From Bacteroidota bacterium (GTDB lineage: Bacteria; Bacteroidota; Ignavibacteria; Ignavibacteriales; Melioribacteraceae), in NCBI GenBank assembly GCA_023381535.1, contig JAMCSN010000231.1:1-64000 (forward strand): 64,000 nucleotides of DNA. Reading direction: 5' to 3'. Shown piece after piece: positions 40,707-50,375 of this stretch (positions are counted from its first letter, which is position 1; the number at the start of each line of letters is the position of its first letter). Both the position numbers and the translations under genes were made by a program. The notes under the pieces are model-generated. The model was not told where the DNA came from. It did not search any database and saw only the letters and a program-made list of their open reading frames with translations.

Positions 40707-43507
40707 CCGAAGAAAAATTGGTAAAATAACTTCGGCTGAAATTGTGTGAAATTCTTCTCAATTTTTTTACCAATATCGTAACGCAGCGCAATCGCGTTAA
40801 AGAAATTGATTCTTATACCGACGCCAAGACTGCCAAGCGTCTCTTTGTACTGCGTATCCCATGCAGCGCCGGCGTCGAAATATGCAGCGCCTCGAATCTG
40901 GAAAAATGTTAAACCTAAAAACGGAAAGTTAATTAATAACCGATCGATTAATGGAAAACGGAGTTCAACCGATGAGAGCCAAAGTTTTTCACCGCGGATA
41001 GACCATCTATCCCATCCTCTCAAATCCCAGCTGCCGCCGGCAAAATATCTTCTCGCTTCCTTTCCGTCATTGATAAAAAATGCCGCGCGTGTTGCAAGGC
41101 TCGTGCGCAATCCCAAACGGAAATATTTTCTGTAATCTACTATAAGCGAATAGTAGTTCACGTTGCTGTATTTTACGTCGTTCGTGTAGCCGATCAAAAC
41201 TCTGAAGCGCGAGCCGTCTATGGGACCGGTCGCAAACCAAATTGCGTTATCGCTTACAAACGAAAGTGAATTACTGACAAGAAGAGCTCTCCTTGTGGTT
41301 ATATCTCCTAGCAATTGTTTGTCGGAATTTGCAACATCAACTTCAGCTTCGATCCGCTGAAATGTTGACAAAGGATAGAACAGCGAGAAGTATCCCCCAA
41401 AAGCCCGTTCGTAAAAATATTCGTCCGAGTCGCGGATGTCGTACCGCCGCCCGGCATATTGAAAAACTCCGTAGCCGTAGTTTGACCTGCCTTTCAAATT
41501 CACGCGCGAGACAGCAACATTAAAATTTTTAAGAATCTCGCTTTGCACTTCGGCATTGTTGAAAATGTAAAATATATATCTGTCGTCACCAAGAAGATCG
41601 CTCAATGTTAGGATTGCGCCGCCGCGTGTTCCGTAAACGGGATCGGTAATCAATTGACTGACTGCATAATCGAGCGTGTACTCTTTCTGATATTTGATTC
41701 CTTCCTTTTCAGAGCCGAGTGAAATCCGGTCTGCGAGCCATTTGGAACCGAGATCATTCATTTTGAACGCGACAAACTTTTGTTCGGGAAAAATGTTTTT
41801 CTCCAGATCGATCCAATAAAACTGAAACGAGAACATTTCGAAGCCGGATGTAACCAGCGTATGCGAATCGGCAAAATCAAAATCGTAAACGCTGGTAATG
41901 AATCTTGTAATCTGTTTCATTCCTTGCGCCGGTTCGCTGCCGTAAGGCATTTCCCAAATATTGTAAACGCCGTCATAGTCGCACGTGAAGAAAATATTTT
42001 TGTAATCCGGCGAAAAATGAGGAGTGGAAATATTTGCGTCAACATTGGTAAGGTAAGTAATTTCCTTCGTGCTTATATCCATCTGGAACAAATTGTACTT
42101 CTTCTTGAAAATTCCGTCTGTTCTATCCGACGCAAAAACAATTTTTGTACCGTCTTGATTAAACGTCGGATCAATGTCGTCATAGTAATCGTCGGTTAAC
42201 CTCTCAAGTTCTTCCGTCTTAAGATTATAAACGTAAAGATCGCTGAAACCTTTTTTATCGGTACCGTTGAAAACTATTTCGTTTCCGTCCTTCGAGAAAC
42301 TTGGCGATTTCATCCGTATCAATTCGTTGAAACCGATGTTCTTCACAACTTCATCTTCATCAACCGAATACAAATGAAGCACGTCTCTTCCTTGCGATTC
42401 CGTCACAAACGCAACGTAACCGTTGGAAGAAACCGCGATAGAATTTTCCAGCAGATGAAACGCTTCGAAGATTGCATCTTTCTCACCTTGAACAACAACT
42501 TCCGGTTTTACAGTTTCGAGAGTATCTGGAGCGTACGGCATTTTCATTAAAGAAGTGTAGCCGTAATAATTTCCGACAAAATAAATTTCTTTCTTGCCGT
42601 TGCGTTCCAAAATCCGCGGTGAAAAGTTGAAACCAAAATCGGTAAGCTTTTTACCTTCAACGAAGTGCGGATAATTATTCTTGTAGAGCGGATAATATTC
42701 TTGCCGGATTTTATAGATCCATTTATTGTCAACATCTTCTAACTTTGAACCTAACGTAAATTCCAAATCGTCATCAAACTTGCTGAAGCGCCAATAGTTT
42801 TCCATGATCGCAAGAATTTTATCCTCGCCGTATTCTTTGCTTATAAAACCCAATAGCCGCTGTCCTTCTTTGTACATCAGATACGAACCGGAAATCATAT
42901 CAAGGTTAACAAGTGAAACAAATTGACCGTTGAGTACCGCATCTCTCATCACCATCTCCGATTGCGTATCCCAATCCGTTGACCAGTATTCAGCAAGTCC
43001 TTCCGTGAACCAAAGCGGCGGCGTTCTTTCGGTACTAACTCTGTGATCGTACAAAACATTGTAGAGTTTTCCCGTCATAAAAACGTGAACGAGTTCGTGA
43101 CGGATTACATGTTTGAACTGTCCCAACGAACCCATGTATGGAATGACGACGCGGCCTTTCATAAATTCAAAAAAGCCGCCGACACCTTCCGGTATGAATG
43201 ATGTCGTCACATTTGTCTGTTCAAAGTGAGTGTGCGTGTTATAAAATATCAGCGGAATTTTGTTGATGACGTAGAAGTTGAATTTCACTTTCAGAATGTC
43301 GTAAGATTCTTCGGCGTACCTTGCACCGATCTCCGCTAATTCTTGGAAGTCGTCGTAATAGTAAATGTTGAAATGTTCGGTGTGAATTACCTTCCAGTTG
43401 AATTTTTCATACTGAACTTTGTTGCGGCCGAAAAAATAAAACTGAGCGGAAATAATTTGCGGGATGAAGATTAAAATGAAAAGATATTTCCGCCAAGATT
43501 TGATCAA
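40694..43507 (-). CDS. Metallopeptidase / TolB-propeller / Omp85-like barrel fusion
   Basis: A 937-residue envelope protein with signal peptide (about 1-21). Residues about 35-280 are a gluzincin-type peptidase with RHELVH (His137, Glu138, His141) and WFTEGLAEYW giving a third ligand at Glu169. Residues about 290-590 are a TolB/WD40-like propeller (repeats such as FSKDGNEIVFNGTDKKGFSDLYVYN). The last 300 residues have the surface-antigen/Omp85 barrel signature GGSWDLRGWDR and VELRFPLID, ending in an aromatic C-terminus. Substrate and role are unknown. The gene overlaps both neighbours. Confidence 0.85.
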   Translation of the reverse strand: MIKSWRKYLFILIFIPQIISAQFYFFGRNKVQYEKFNWKVIHTEHFNIYYYDDFQELAEIGARYAEESYDILKVKFNFYVINKIPLIFYNTHTHFEQTNVTTSFIPEGVGGFFEFMKGRVVIPYMGSLGQFKHVIRHELVHVFMTGKLYNVLYDHRVSTERTPPLWFTEGLAEYWSTDWDTQSEMVMRDAVLNGQFVSLVNLDMISGSYLMYKEGQRLLGFISKEYGEDKILAIMENYWRFSKFDDDLEFTLGSKLEDVDNKWIYKIRQEYYPLYKNNYPHFVEGKKLTDFGFNFSPRILERNGKKEIYFVGNYYGYTSLMKMPYAPDTLETVKPEVVVQGEKDAIFEAFHLLENSIAVSSNGYVAFVTESQGRDVLHLYSVDEDEVVKNIGFNELIRMKSPSFSKDGNEIVFNGTDKKGFSDLYVYNLKTEELERLTDDYYDDIDPTFNQDGTKIVFASDRTDGIFKKKYNLFQMDISTKEITYLTNVDANISTPHFSPDYKNIFFTCDYDGVYNIWEMPYGSEPAQGMKQITRFITSVYDFDFADSHTLVTSGFEMFSFQFYWIDLEKNIFPEQKFVAFKMNDLGSKWLADRISLGSEKEGIKYQKEYTLDYAVSQLITDPVYGTRGGAILTLSDLLGDDRYIFYIFNNAEVQSEILKNFNVAVSRVNLKGRSNYGYGVFQYAGRRYDIRDSDEYFYERAFGGYFSLFYPLSTFQRIEAEVDVANSDKQLLGDITTRRALLVSNSLSFVSDNAIWFATGPIDGSRFRVLIGYTNDVKYSNVNYYSLIVDYRKYFRLGLRTSLATRAAFFINDGKEARRYFAGGSWDLRGWDRWSIRGEKLWLSSVELRFPLIDRLLINFPFLGLTFFQIRGAAYFDAGAAWDTQYKETLGSLGVGIRINFFNAIALRYDIGKKIEKNFTQFQPKLFYQFFFGWDF

Positions 43508-44535
43508 AGATGTTCCTTCAGGTAATTAATATTTCCAATTGATGTCGGATCAAAACTGCGAAGCACCGCCAAATAATACGTTGCCCAATCGCCGAGATAA
43601 ATCAAATCGATCAATCGAAGTCTGAAATCATTTTCTTTGCTTTCAAGATTAATTATTTCGCATCCGCTCTTTTCAATGATCTCCGACGTAATCTGAAAAC
43701 GTTTGGATACTTGTGAGTGGTATTCCTTATCGAGAATGTTAATCAGTTTCAAATTCATCTTCTGCGCGCCGAAACTTTCCCATCCCATAATTTCGTTGTG
43801 ATCCAATTCGGGATAGCTCGAATAGAAAGCATGAAGTTTCGAGTTTTCGTTGAACTGCCCTTTCAATCTTGTCGCAACGACAGAAGTGTAATCCGCAACC
43901 GCATAAACAAGCGGAATGAAACCGACTAACTTTTCTGCAAGCTGTAGAGCTTCGTTCTTCTCTTTGGAATACTCCTCGCCTCTAATTTTCAGATGATCGA
44001 TTACTTGTTTTACAATTTTCGTTTGATCCGGTACCAATTTGAGGGTATGGAATATTTTTAGCAATGTAAAAAAATTTATCCATAAGGCGTACCGCGGCTG
44101 GAATCCGGGTTGCAATTTTGCTGCCGGGAAACCGTGGCTTTTCGCAATTTCTTCTATCTTGCCGCCGGTTGTAATGCAAACGACTTGACATTTCTTTTGC
44201 ACCGCATTATTCAGCGCCGAAATCGTCTCCTCGGTATTGCCGGAATATGACGATGCAACTACAAGCGTTTCCTCGTTGGCATAACCGGGCAATTCATAAT
44301 TCCGGTTTACCGCGTAAGGAATCCGCAGATCTTTCCGAGAAAAATTGCTCATAAGATCGCCGCCGATTGCAGAACCGCCTAAGCCGGTAACAATCATGTT
44401 TTTAATTTTTGAAGTGTTGATGGATTTAAGATCGACATCCAAATTCCATGCGTACTCTACTTGCTTAAAAGACTCTTTCAAAACTTTAAATTGATTGGAT
44501 TGGTCATACTTGGAGACCATTTCGGTAATATTCAT
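43504..44535 (-). CDS. Bifunctional phosphoglucose/phosphomannose isomerase
   Basis: Interconverts fructose 6-phosphate with glucose 6-phosphate and mannose 6-phosphate. The 343-residue double-SIS enzyme is of the kind best known in archaea: GLGGSAIGGDLMSNF near residue 53, VVASSYSGNTEETISAL, and a C-terminal YPELDHNEIMGWE with catalytic glutamate and histidine. A classical pgi gene is not in the window. It overlaps the large barrel gene by 4 bp and follows ptsI by 7 bp. Confidence 0.9.
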   Translation of the reverse strand: MNITEMVSKYDQSNQFKVLKESFKQVEYAWNLDVDLKSINTSKIKNMIVTGLGGSAIGGDLMSNFSRKDLRIPYAVNRNYELPGYANEETLVVASSYSGNTEETISALNNAVQKKCQVVCITTGGKIEEIAKSHGFPAAKLQPGFQPRYALWINFFTLLKIFHTLKLVPDQTKIVKQVIDHLKIRGEEYSKEKNEALQLAEKLVGFIPLVYAVADYTSVVATRLKGQFNENSKLHAFYSSYPELDHNEIMGWESFGAQKMNLKLINILDKEYHSQVSKRFQITSEIIEKSGCEIINLESKENDFRLRLIDLIYLGDWATYYLAVLRSFDPTSIGNINYLKEHL

Positions 44536-44542
44536 TTTTTCC

Positions 44543-46291
44543 TCAATAGAGATTCTTGATTTGATCTTGCAGTTTGTGGTTGAAGTATTTGTGAAGCCGG
44601 TCGTTAATTTCTTTTTCGGTACTCAGCTCGAGACATTCTTTTGCCAAAACTTGAACTTCTTTGCTGTCAATATTTCTTATGATTCTTTTGATCAAAGGAA
44701 CTGCGGAAGCCGAAACGCTGAGCGATTCTAATCCCAAGCCGATCAGAAGCGGAACGGCAAACGGATCAGCCGCCATAGCGCCGCACATGCTAACTAAAGT
44801 TTTGCTTTCCTTTCCCCCTTGAATTATGTGATTGATAGTTTGAACAACCGCCGGATGAAATTCTTGGTACAACGCTGAAACAATTTCGTTGCCTCTATCC
44901 ACAGCCAGCAAGTATTGAATCAAATCGTTTGTGCCGATGCTGACGAAATCGACTTCCTTCGCAAAATCTTTTATCAGCACAGCAGCGGAAGGAATTTCAA
45001 TCATCACGCCGAGTGCAAGATGTTTGTCGTATGCCGTTCCTTCTTTCTTCAATTCCTCTTGGCATTCTTTTACAATTTCTTTCGTCCTTCTGATTTCCGC
45101 AAGTGAAGCGATCATCGGCAGCATGAATTTAATATTTTTATGAGTGCTCGCGCGCAGAACAGCCCGTATCTGTTTTTTGAAAAGACTTGGATTATCGAGA
45201 AGCAATCTTATGCCGCGCCAACCTAAAAACGGGTTCGGTTCGTGAAGATCTACCGGCAAAACTTTATCGCCGCCGATATCAAATGCCCTAATGATAACAG
45301 TGCCCGGGTACATCCTTTCGGAAATTTCTTTGTAAACTTTAAACTGTTCTTCTTCATCGGGAAAAGCTTCGTACTCTTCGAACAATCCTTCGGTCCTTAC
45401 TAGTCCAATTCCGCGCGCGCAATTCTGCGTAACGATTTCCATTTCATCAATAATATCAAGGTTGGATAAAAGCTGAATTTCTTTTCCATCGGAAGTTACG
45501 GCAGGCAAGTCTTTCAACTTTAGCAAGTCCGAATCACGTTGAGCGAGTTTAACAATCTTCTTCTGATATTCTTTCAGCAGCTTCTCATCCGGATTGATAA
45601 AAACTTCCCCCTTGAAGCCGTCGATTATTATCAAATCGTCATCCTTGATTCTGCTTGTCGCTTCATGAAGTCCTACAACTGCCGGAATATTCAATGAGCG
45701 CGCGACAATAGCCGCATGCGAGGTCAGTCCGCCGAAATCCGTAACGTAACCTTTTGCGTTAACTCTCGAAAATAAAACCGTATCGGAAGGAGTAATTGTT
45801 GAGGTCACCACGATAACATCATTTGCAATTCTTGATTTCCACTTTTTCTTTTTGAGGTTACGGAGAATTCTATTTTTGATATCTTCAATATCATGCGAAC
45901 GCTCTTTCATGTAAAGTTCATGAGACGCATTCATCAAATCTGTGTACTTGGAAATTTCATCGTTAACAATATATTCCGGCGCCCGTCTTTCCTTCGTAAT
46001 TCTATTTTTGATTGTCTCCAGTAAGATTGGATCGTCAAGAATCATAATTTGCGCTTCGAAAATTGCAGCGCGTTTCTCTCCGAGTTTATCGACGGCAAGT
46101 GAAAATATTTTCCGCAATTCCTTTCTTGATTGTTCGAGAGCGGTATCGAGCATTTCCAGAGCTTCATCAAGATCGGTTACAACGCCGTCTGCTACTTCTT
46201 CTTTTTGTCGCGCATAAATGTATGCTTTGGAAATGGCTATACCGGGTGCGGCGGCAATTCCTTTCAACATATTTTCGCTTTCTGTTTTCAT
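44543..46291 (-). CDS. ptsI: Phosphoenolpyruvate-protein phosphotransferase (PTS enzyme I)
   Basis: Transfers phosphate from PEP to HPr. The phosphoacceptor His192 lies in GGLTSHAAIVARSL; the PEP-binding domain has GIGLVRTEGLF, FLGWRGIRLLL and the catalytic cysteine in LVSMCGAMAADP. At 582 residues it is complete. It overlaps ptsH by 4 bp. No sugar-specific EII gene is nearby, so the pair may serve a regulatory PTS or an EIIA elsewhere. Confidence 0.95.
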   Translation of the reverse strand: MKTESENMLKGIAAAPGIAISKAYIYARQKEEVADGVVTDLDEALEMLDTALEQSRKELRKIFSLAVDKLGEKRAAIFEAQIMILDDPILLETIKNRITKERRAPEYIVNDEISKYTDLMNASHELYMKERSHDIEDIKNRILRNLKKKKWKSRIANDVIVVTSTITPSDTVLFSRVNAKGYVTDFGGLTSHAAIVARSLNIPAVVGLHEATSRIKDDDLIIIDGFKGEVFINPDEKLLKEYQKKIVKLAQRDSDLLKLKDLPAVTSDGKEIQLLSNLDIIDEMEIVTQNCARGIGLVRTEGLFEEYEAFPDEEEQFKVYKEISERMYPGTVIIRAFDIGGDKVLPVDLHEPNPFLGWRGIRLLLDNPSLFKKQIRAVLRASTHKNIKFMLPMIASLAEIRRTKEIVKECQEELKKEGTAYDKHLALGVMIEIPSAAVLIKDFAKEVDFVSIGTNDLIQYLLAVDRGNEIVSALYQEFHPAVVQTINHIIQGGKESKTLVSMCGAMAADPFAVPLLIGLGLESLSVSASAVPLIKRIIRNIDSKEVQVLAKECLELSTEKEINDRLHKYFNHKLQDQIKNLY

Positions 46292-46554
46292 AGTTCGTCA
46301 AACCCCCTCTTGAAATATTCTAAGATCTCTTGACACGCTTGCTGTTCGTCTTCGCCGTCAAAAATTAAAATAATCTCCGAACCTTTTTCGGCAGCAAGAG
46401 TCATCACGCCGATTATACTTTTGCCGTTGATATGCATTCCGTCTTTGTTAAGAAAAAAATCGCACTTGTATTTTGAAGCTAACTTAACAATAGTTGCTGC
46501 CGGCCGTGTATGGAGCCCGGCGTTGTTTATAATTTTTACTCTCTCTTCGATCAT
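46288..46554 (-). CDS. ptsH: Phosphocarrier protein HPr
   Basis: An 88-residue carrier with phosphoacceptor His15 in NNAGLHTRPAA and a serine at position 46 in NGKSIIGVMTL, the site used by HPr kinase in organisms with that regulation. Coupled by 4-bp overlaps to ptsI and to the polyprenyl synthase gene. Presence of Ser46 suggests catabolite control by HPr kinase, whose gene is not in the window. Confidence 0.95.
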   Translation of the reverse strand: MIEERVKIINNAGLHTRPAATIVKLASKYKCDFFLNKDGMHINGKSIIGVMTLAAEKGSEIILIFDGEDEQQACQEILEYFKRGFDEL

Positions 46555-47549
46555 TTATTCCTGTAAGTAAGATAGTTCGCAAGCCAATTCATTATTTCCC
46601 GCGCTTCTTTATTCTTGATAGCCGTCAAGTTTTCGAGAGCCAATTTAGTATATTTAACAATCTCACGCTCGGCATCTTGAACAACTCCGAGCTTAAAATA
46701 CAATTCTTTGTACTTCAAAACTTCGTTTCGTTCTATTCCTTTTTGATAGATTACTTTCAAGAAGGCTTTCTTTTCTGCCCCCTTAGCTTTTTCAAGCGCG
46801 CGCAGGAACAGATAAGTTTTCTTTCCCTCAATAAGATCGCTCCCGATCATTTTTCCGAACTCATGCTGCTTTGCGGTAATGTCCAATAGATCATCATGAA
46901 TTTGAAACGCCATGCCGAGATTTTTTCCGTAATTCTTTAGCGCTTTCAACTGAACATGATCGGCTCCGGCAATCTGCGCACCGATTGAACAGCACATTTC
47001 GGTTAGCGCCGCCGTTTTTTTATAAATCATTTTTTTGTATTCCGAAATTGAGACCAACTTTCGCAGTTCGAACTCTTTGTCGTAACTCTGTCCTTCGCAA
47101 ACTTCCACTACTCCTTGTGTGAACGTTGCAAATATTTTTTTAGCATCGTCTTTGCAGTCTTTGAACAAACTTTGATAAGCGAGTGCAATCAAGCTATCGC
47201 CGGCAAGTATTGCCGTACTCAGATCATATTTATTATGTAACGTCGCACGTCCGCGGCGCATCATCGAATTATCCATGATGTCGTCATGTACTAGCGTGAA
47301 ATTGTGCAGAATTTCTACGGCAAGCGCCGCATTGTAAACTTGGTTATAGTTACCGCCGGATGCTTTTGCAGAAATCAAAACAAGAAAGGGACGCAATCTT
47401 TTTCCACCGGACTGAAGGATATATTCGCACGGCTCATACAACGATTCCGGTTCTTTGCCTACAAGTAATTTCGCCAGACGTTTTTCTATTATTCTTAATT
47501 GTTGTTTGTAAATCTTAGAATAGTTTTCAGCATCAACAGAATTTTTCAA
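46551..47549 (-). CDS. Polyprenyl diphosphate synthase
   Basis: Makes the isoprenoid chain of menaquinone or of carotenoids. The first aspartate-rich motif is LVHDDIMDNSMMRRG, the second HDDLLDITAKQHEFGK, and GGKRLRPFL is near the start. At 332 residues it fits long-chain (C35-C45) trans synthases; product length cannot be told here. It overlaps the IPP isomerase gene by 4 bp, so isomerisation and chain growth are expressed together. Confidence 0.92.
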   Translation of the reverse strand: MKNSVDAENYSKIYKQQLRIIEKRLAKLLVGKEPESLYEPCEYILQSGGKRLRPFLVLISAKASGGNYNQVYNAALAVEILHNFTLVHDDIMDNSMMRRGRATLHNKYDLSTAILAGDSLIALAYQSLFKDCKDDAKKIFATFTQGVVEVCEGQSYDKEFELRKLVSISEYKKMIYKKTAALTEMCCSIGAQIAGADHVQLKALKNYGKNLGMAFQIHDDLLDITAKQHEFGKMIGSDLIEGKKTYLFLRALEKAKGAEKKAFLKVIYQKGIERNEVLKYKELYFKLGVVQDAEREIVKYTKLALENLTAIKNKEAREIMNWLANYLTYRNK

Positions 47550-48586
47550 ATCAATTCCTTTTTTCGTTTGAGTTTATTTTGTTTCAGATCCTTTAATCGT
47601 TCGCTGCCCGTTAAGTACATAATATTTTTCACGGTTTCGAACCAACTAATAACGAGATTCACAACGCCTTTAATATTGTTTTTTGTTACTTCTTGAAGCA
47701 GCGGTCTGGCAGACGCGGCAAGATCGGCACCGAGCGCGATTGATTTTGCGATGTCAACACCGTTCATTATTCCGCCGGAGGCGATCAGTGTAAAATCAAA
47801 ATCTTTTTTCAATTCTTGAACGGTTCTGATGCAGTATGAAGTCGGCAATCCCCACTCTTTCAGATAATCGTCCGATTCTTTTTTCCGCATCAACTCGACC
47901 GCAGCCCAGCTTGTGCCTCCTGCACCGGCAACATCAATTCCTTTTACACCGGCTTCCAATAAAAGTCTTGCCGCCCGCTTGCTGATTCCCGAACCAACTT
48001 CTTTTACAATTACCGGCACCTTAATTTTTTTCGTGATCATCGAGAGCGATTTCAACAGTCCATTAAAGTCCGGTTCGCCTTCCGGCTGAAGTAATTCTTG
48101 CAGCGGGTTGACATGCACAACCATTGCGTCGGCTTCTATCAGATCTACAAGAAGACTGATTTCCGAAATAATATTTTTCGACTTAGCAACCTGCGCTGCG
48201 CCAATATTACCAAGCACGGGGACACTGCCCGCGTTTTTTCTAATCACTCTATAGGTGGAGTGATATTTTTTATCTTCCAACGCTTGCCGCTGGCTTCCAA
48301 CTCCAATCGGAATGTTTAATTCCCGCGCTGCAAGTGCTAATTTTTCATTAATCTTTTCAGCTTCTTTCGTACCGCCGGTCATGCACGAAATAAGAAACGG
48401 GAAAGAAATTTTTCTATCAAAAAACTTTGTAGATAAATCTATTTTGTCAATCTCAACTTCTGTGATAGCAAAATGTTCAAAGTCGTACTTATCCAATCCG
48501 TTCGTTTTGGTTTCGTATTGTACATCATCAGTCAGACAAAGTTTAATGTGCTCTGCTTTTCTTTGCGCGGTTTTACTTTTCGCCAC
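47546..48586 (-). CDS. fni: Type 2 isopentenyl-diphosphate isomerase (FMN-dependent)
   Basis: Interconverts isopentenyl and dimethylallyl diphosphate using reduced flavin. A 346-residue TIM barrel with KAEHIKLCLT near the start, FLISCMTGGT, GVGSQRQAL, VHVNPLQELLQPEGEPDF with substrate-binding residues, VKEVGSGISKRAA, DVAGAGGTSWAAVE and the phosphate-binding IASGGIMNG. Complete and typical. It is the first gene of the fni - polyprenyl synthase - ptsH - ptsI - pgi/pmi run; the 187 bp before it must hold divergent promoters. Confidence 0.95.
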   Translation of the reverse strand: MAKSKTAQRKAEHIKLCLTDDVQYETKTNGLDKYDFEHFAITEVEIDKIDLSTKFFDRKISFPFLISCMTGGTKEAEKINEKLALAARELNIPIGVGSQRQALEDKKYHSTYRVIRKNAGSVPVLGNIGAAQVAKSKNIISEISLLVDLIEADAMVVHVNPLQELLQPEGEPDFNGLLKSLSMITKKIKVPVIVKEVGSGISKRAARLLLEAGVKGIDVAGAGGTSWAAVELMRKKESDDYLKEWGLPTSYCIRTVQELKKDFDFTLIASGGIMNGVDIAKSIALGADLAASARPLLQEVTKNNIKGVVNLVISWFETVKNIMYLTGSERLKDLKQNKLKRKKELI

Positions 48587-48773
48587 ATTTAATCTTCCAT
48601 TACTTAGAGATTAAAATAAATATTTTTTGAATTAGATTCTTTTAGCTTCACTGTAACGTGAACAATTATTTCCATTCCCGCGTAGTCGGCTACGCAAATT
48701 TTTCTAAAGATTTTTAACAATCAATCGGTTAAATTGCCACCGCAAAATTTCCATCCATCAAACAGGAAAGGTT

Positions 48774-50291
48774 ATGACAAAGCCCCGCTTAAGTTTCTGG
48801 CAGATTTGGAATATGAGTTTTGGATTTTTCGGAATTCAGTTCGGCTTCGCTCTTCAAAACGCAAACGTCAGCAGAATTTTTGAAACTCTCGGCGCAAAGA
48901 TAGACGCCATACCAATACTTTGGATTGCAGCGCCCATCACCGGTTTGATCGTTCAGCCGATCATCGGTCACATGAGCGATAAAACATGGGGACGGCTCGG
49001 CAGACGACGCCCGTACTTTTTAACCGGCGCCATTCTCGCGTCACTCGCGTTGTTAATAATGCCAAACTCTCCCGTTCTCTGGTTTGCGGCGGGCATGTTG
49101 TGGATTATGGATGCATCTATAAATATTTCCATGGAACCGTTCAGAGCTTTTGTTGGCGATATGCTTCCTTCAGAACAACGCACGGTTGGTTTTTCGATGC
49201 AAAGTTTTTTCATCGGCACCGGCGCCGTTATTGCATCGGCATTGCCGTACATAATGACTAAGTGGTTCGGCATCAGTAATACCGCGCCCGAAGGAATGAT
49301 TCCGCCATCTGTTAAATTTTCTTTTTACGTCGGCGGTCTAGTTTTCTTTCTCGCAGTTCTTTGGACGGTCGTCAGATCAAAAGAATATTCTCCGGCAGAA
49401 TTAAAAAAATACAGTGAGGAATCCGATTCTCAGTCTAAGCGTAAACACTACGATGAAACGCCGGTAGCTCATTCAAAATTCATTAAGAACGGTTTGATCT
49501 GGACAATCATCGGAATAGTTTTGTTCGCGGCATTTTATTTTTTCATTTATATGGATTACGGTCTCGGAGTTTTCTTCGGCGGCATTACTGTGTTTGGACT
49601 TCTGCAAATATTCGTTGGAATGATGACTAAACAAAACAATACGACAAGCGGACTTGTAGTTGTTCTCAACGATCTTTACAAAATGCCGAAAACGATGGTG
49701 CAGTTATCTTACGTTCAGTTCTTTTCATGGTTTGCTCTTTTTGCAATGTGGATTTACACCACTCCCGCAGTCACGCATCACATTTACGGCGCAACAGATA
49801 CAACTTCCGCGCTATTTAACGAAGGCGCGGATTGGGTTGGTGTTCTCATGGCTGTCTATAACGGCTTCGCAGCAGTGATGGCTTTCGTTCTCATCTGGCT
49901 TGCAAATAAAACCAGCAGAAAAAGTGTTCATGCAATCAGTCTAATTTGCGGCGGAATCGGATTAGCTTCGTTCTACGTTATCAAAGATCCAAATCTTCTT
50001 TTGATCTCCGAACTTGGAATCGGCTTGGCGTGGGCGTCAATACTTGCAATGCCGTACGCAATTTTAACCGGATCGCTTCCGTCGCATAAGATGGGAGTTT
50101 ATATGGGCATATTTAATTTCTTTATTGTCATTCCACAAATAACTGCCGCTGCAATTTTGGGTTTCTTCGTAAAAAATCTTTTTGGCGATGAAGCCATTTA
50201 TGCGCTTTTACTGGGTGGAGTTTCATTTTTGATTGCAGCATTGCTCGTGATGAAAGTGGACGATGTGGACGAGGTTAAGAGCAGTAAGTAG
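48774..50291 (+). CDS. MFS transporter, SLC45/GPH-like sugar permease
   Basis: A 505-residue protein with 12-14 membrane helices. It has the family's loop after helix 2 and 3, GHMSDKTWGRLGRRRPYF, and NISMEPFRAFVGDMLP in helix 4. These are shared with maltose/sucrose-type symporters of the SLC45 or GPH group. A charged, serine-rich central loop (about 205-240) divides the halves. A homologue lies at 58453-59721. The substrate is probably a disaccharide, but this is family-level inference. Confidence 0.85.
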   Translation: MTKPRLSFWQIWNMSFGFFGIQFGFALQNANVSRIFETLGAKIDAIPILWIAAPITGLIVQPIIGHMSDKTWGRLGRRRPYFLTGAILASLALLIMPNSPVLWFAAGMLWIMDASINISMEPFRAFVGDMLPSEQRTVGFSMQSFFIGTGAVIASALPYIMTKWFGISNTAPEGMIPPSVKFSFYVGGLVFFLAVLWTVVRSKEYSPAELKKYSEESDSQSKRKHYDETPVAHSKFIKNGLIWTIIGIVLFAAFYFFIYMDYGLGVFFGGITVFGLLQIFVGMMTKQNNTTSGLVVVLNDLYKMPKTMVQLSYVQFFSWFALFAMWIYTTPAVTHHIYGATDTTSALFNEGADWVGVLMAVYNGFAAVMAFVLIWLANKTSRKSVHAISLICGGIGLASFYVIKDPNLLLISELGIGLAWASILAMPYAILTGSLPSHKMGVYMGIFNFFIVIPQITAAAILGFFVKNLFGDEAIYALLLGGVSFLIAALLVMKVDDVDEVKSSK

Positions 50292-50320
50292 TATTTAGTA
50301 GATAGTAGTTAGTATCTAGA
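50292..50320 (+). repeat. TAGT-rich degenerate repeat after the MFS stop codon
   Basis: The stretch TATTTAGTAGATAGTAGTTA directly follows the stop codon. A similar TAGTCGTTAGTAGTCAGTAT tract directly follows another stop codon at 57572 (read on the minus strand). It may be a dispersed 3'-end element; function unknown. Confidence 0.4.
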
Positions 50321-50333
50321 ATGTTGAAATGTA

Positions 50334-50354
50334 GTGCCGAGGTTATCTCGGCAC
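50334..50354. terminator. Hairpin between convergent genes
   Basis: GTGCCGAG-GTTAT-CTCGGCAC, a perfect 8-bp stem midway between the ends of the MFS gene and the secreted T9SS protein gene. T-runs on either side are poor, so it may end transcription from both sides only weakly. Confidence 0.6.
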
Positions 50355-50375
50355 CACAATGTTTAGTTAAAATTA

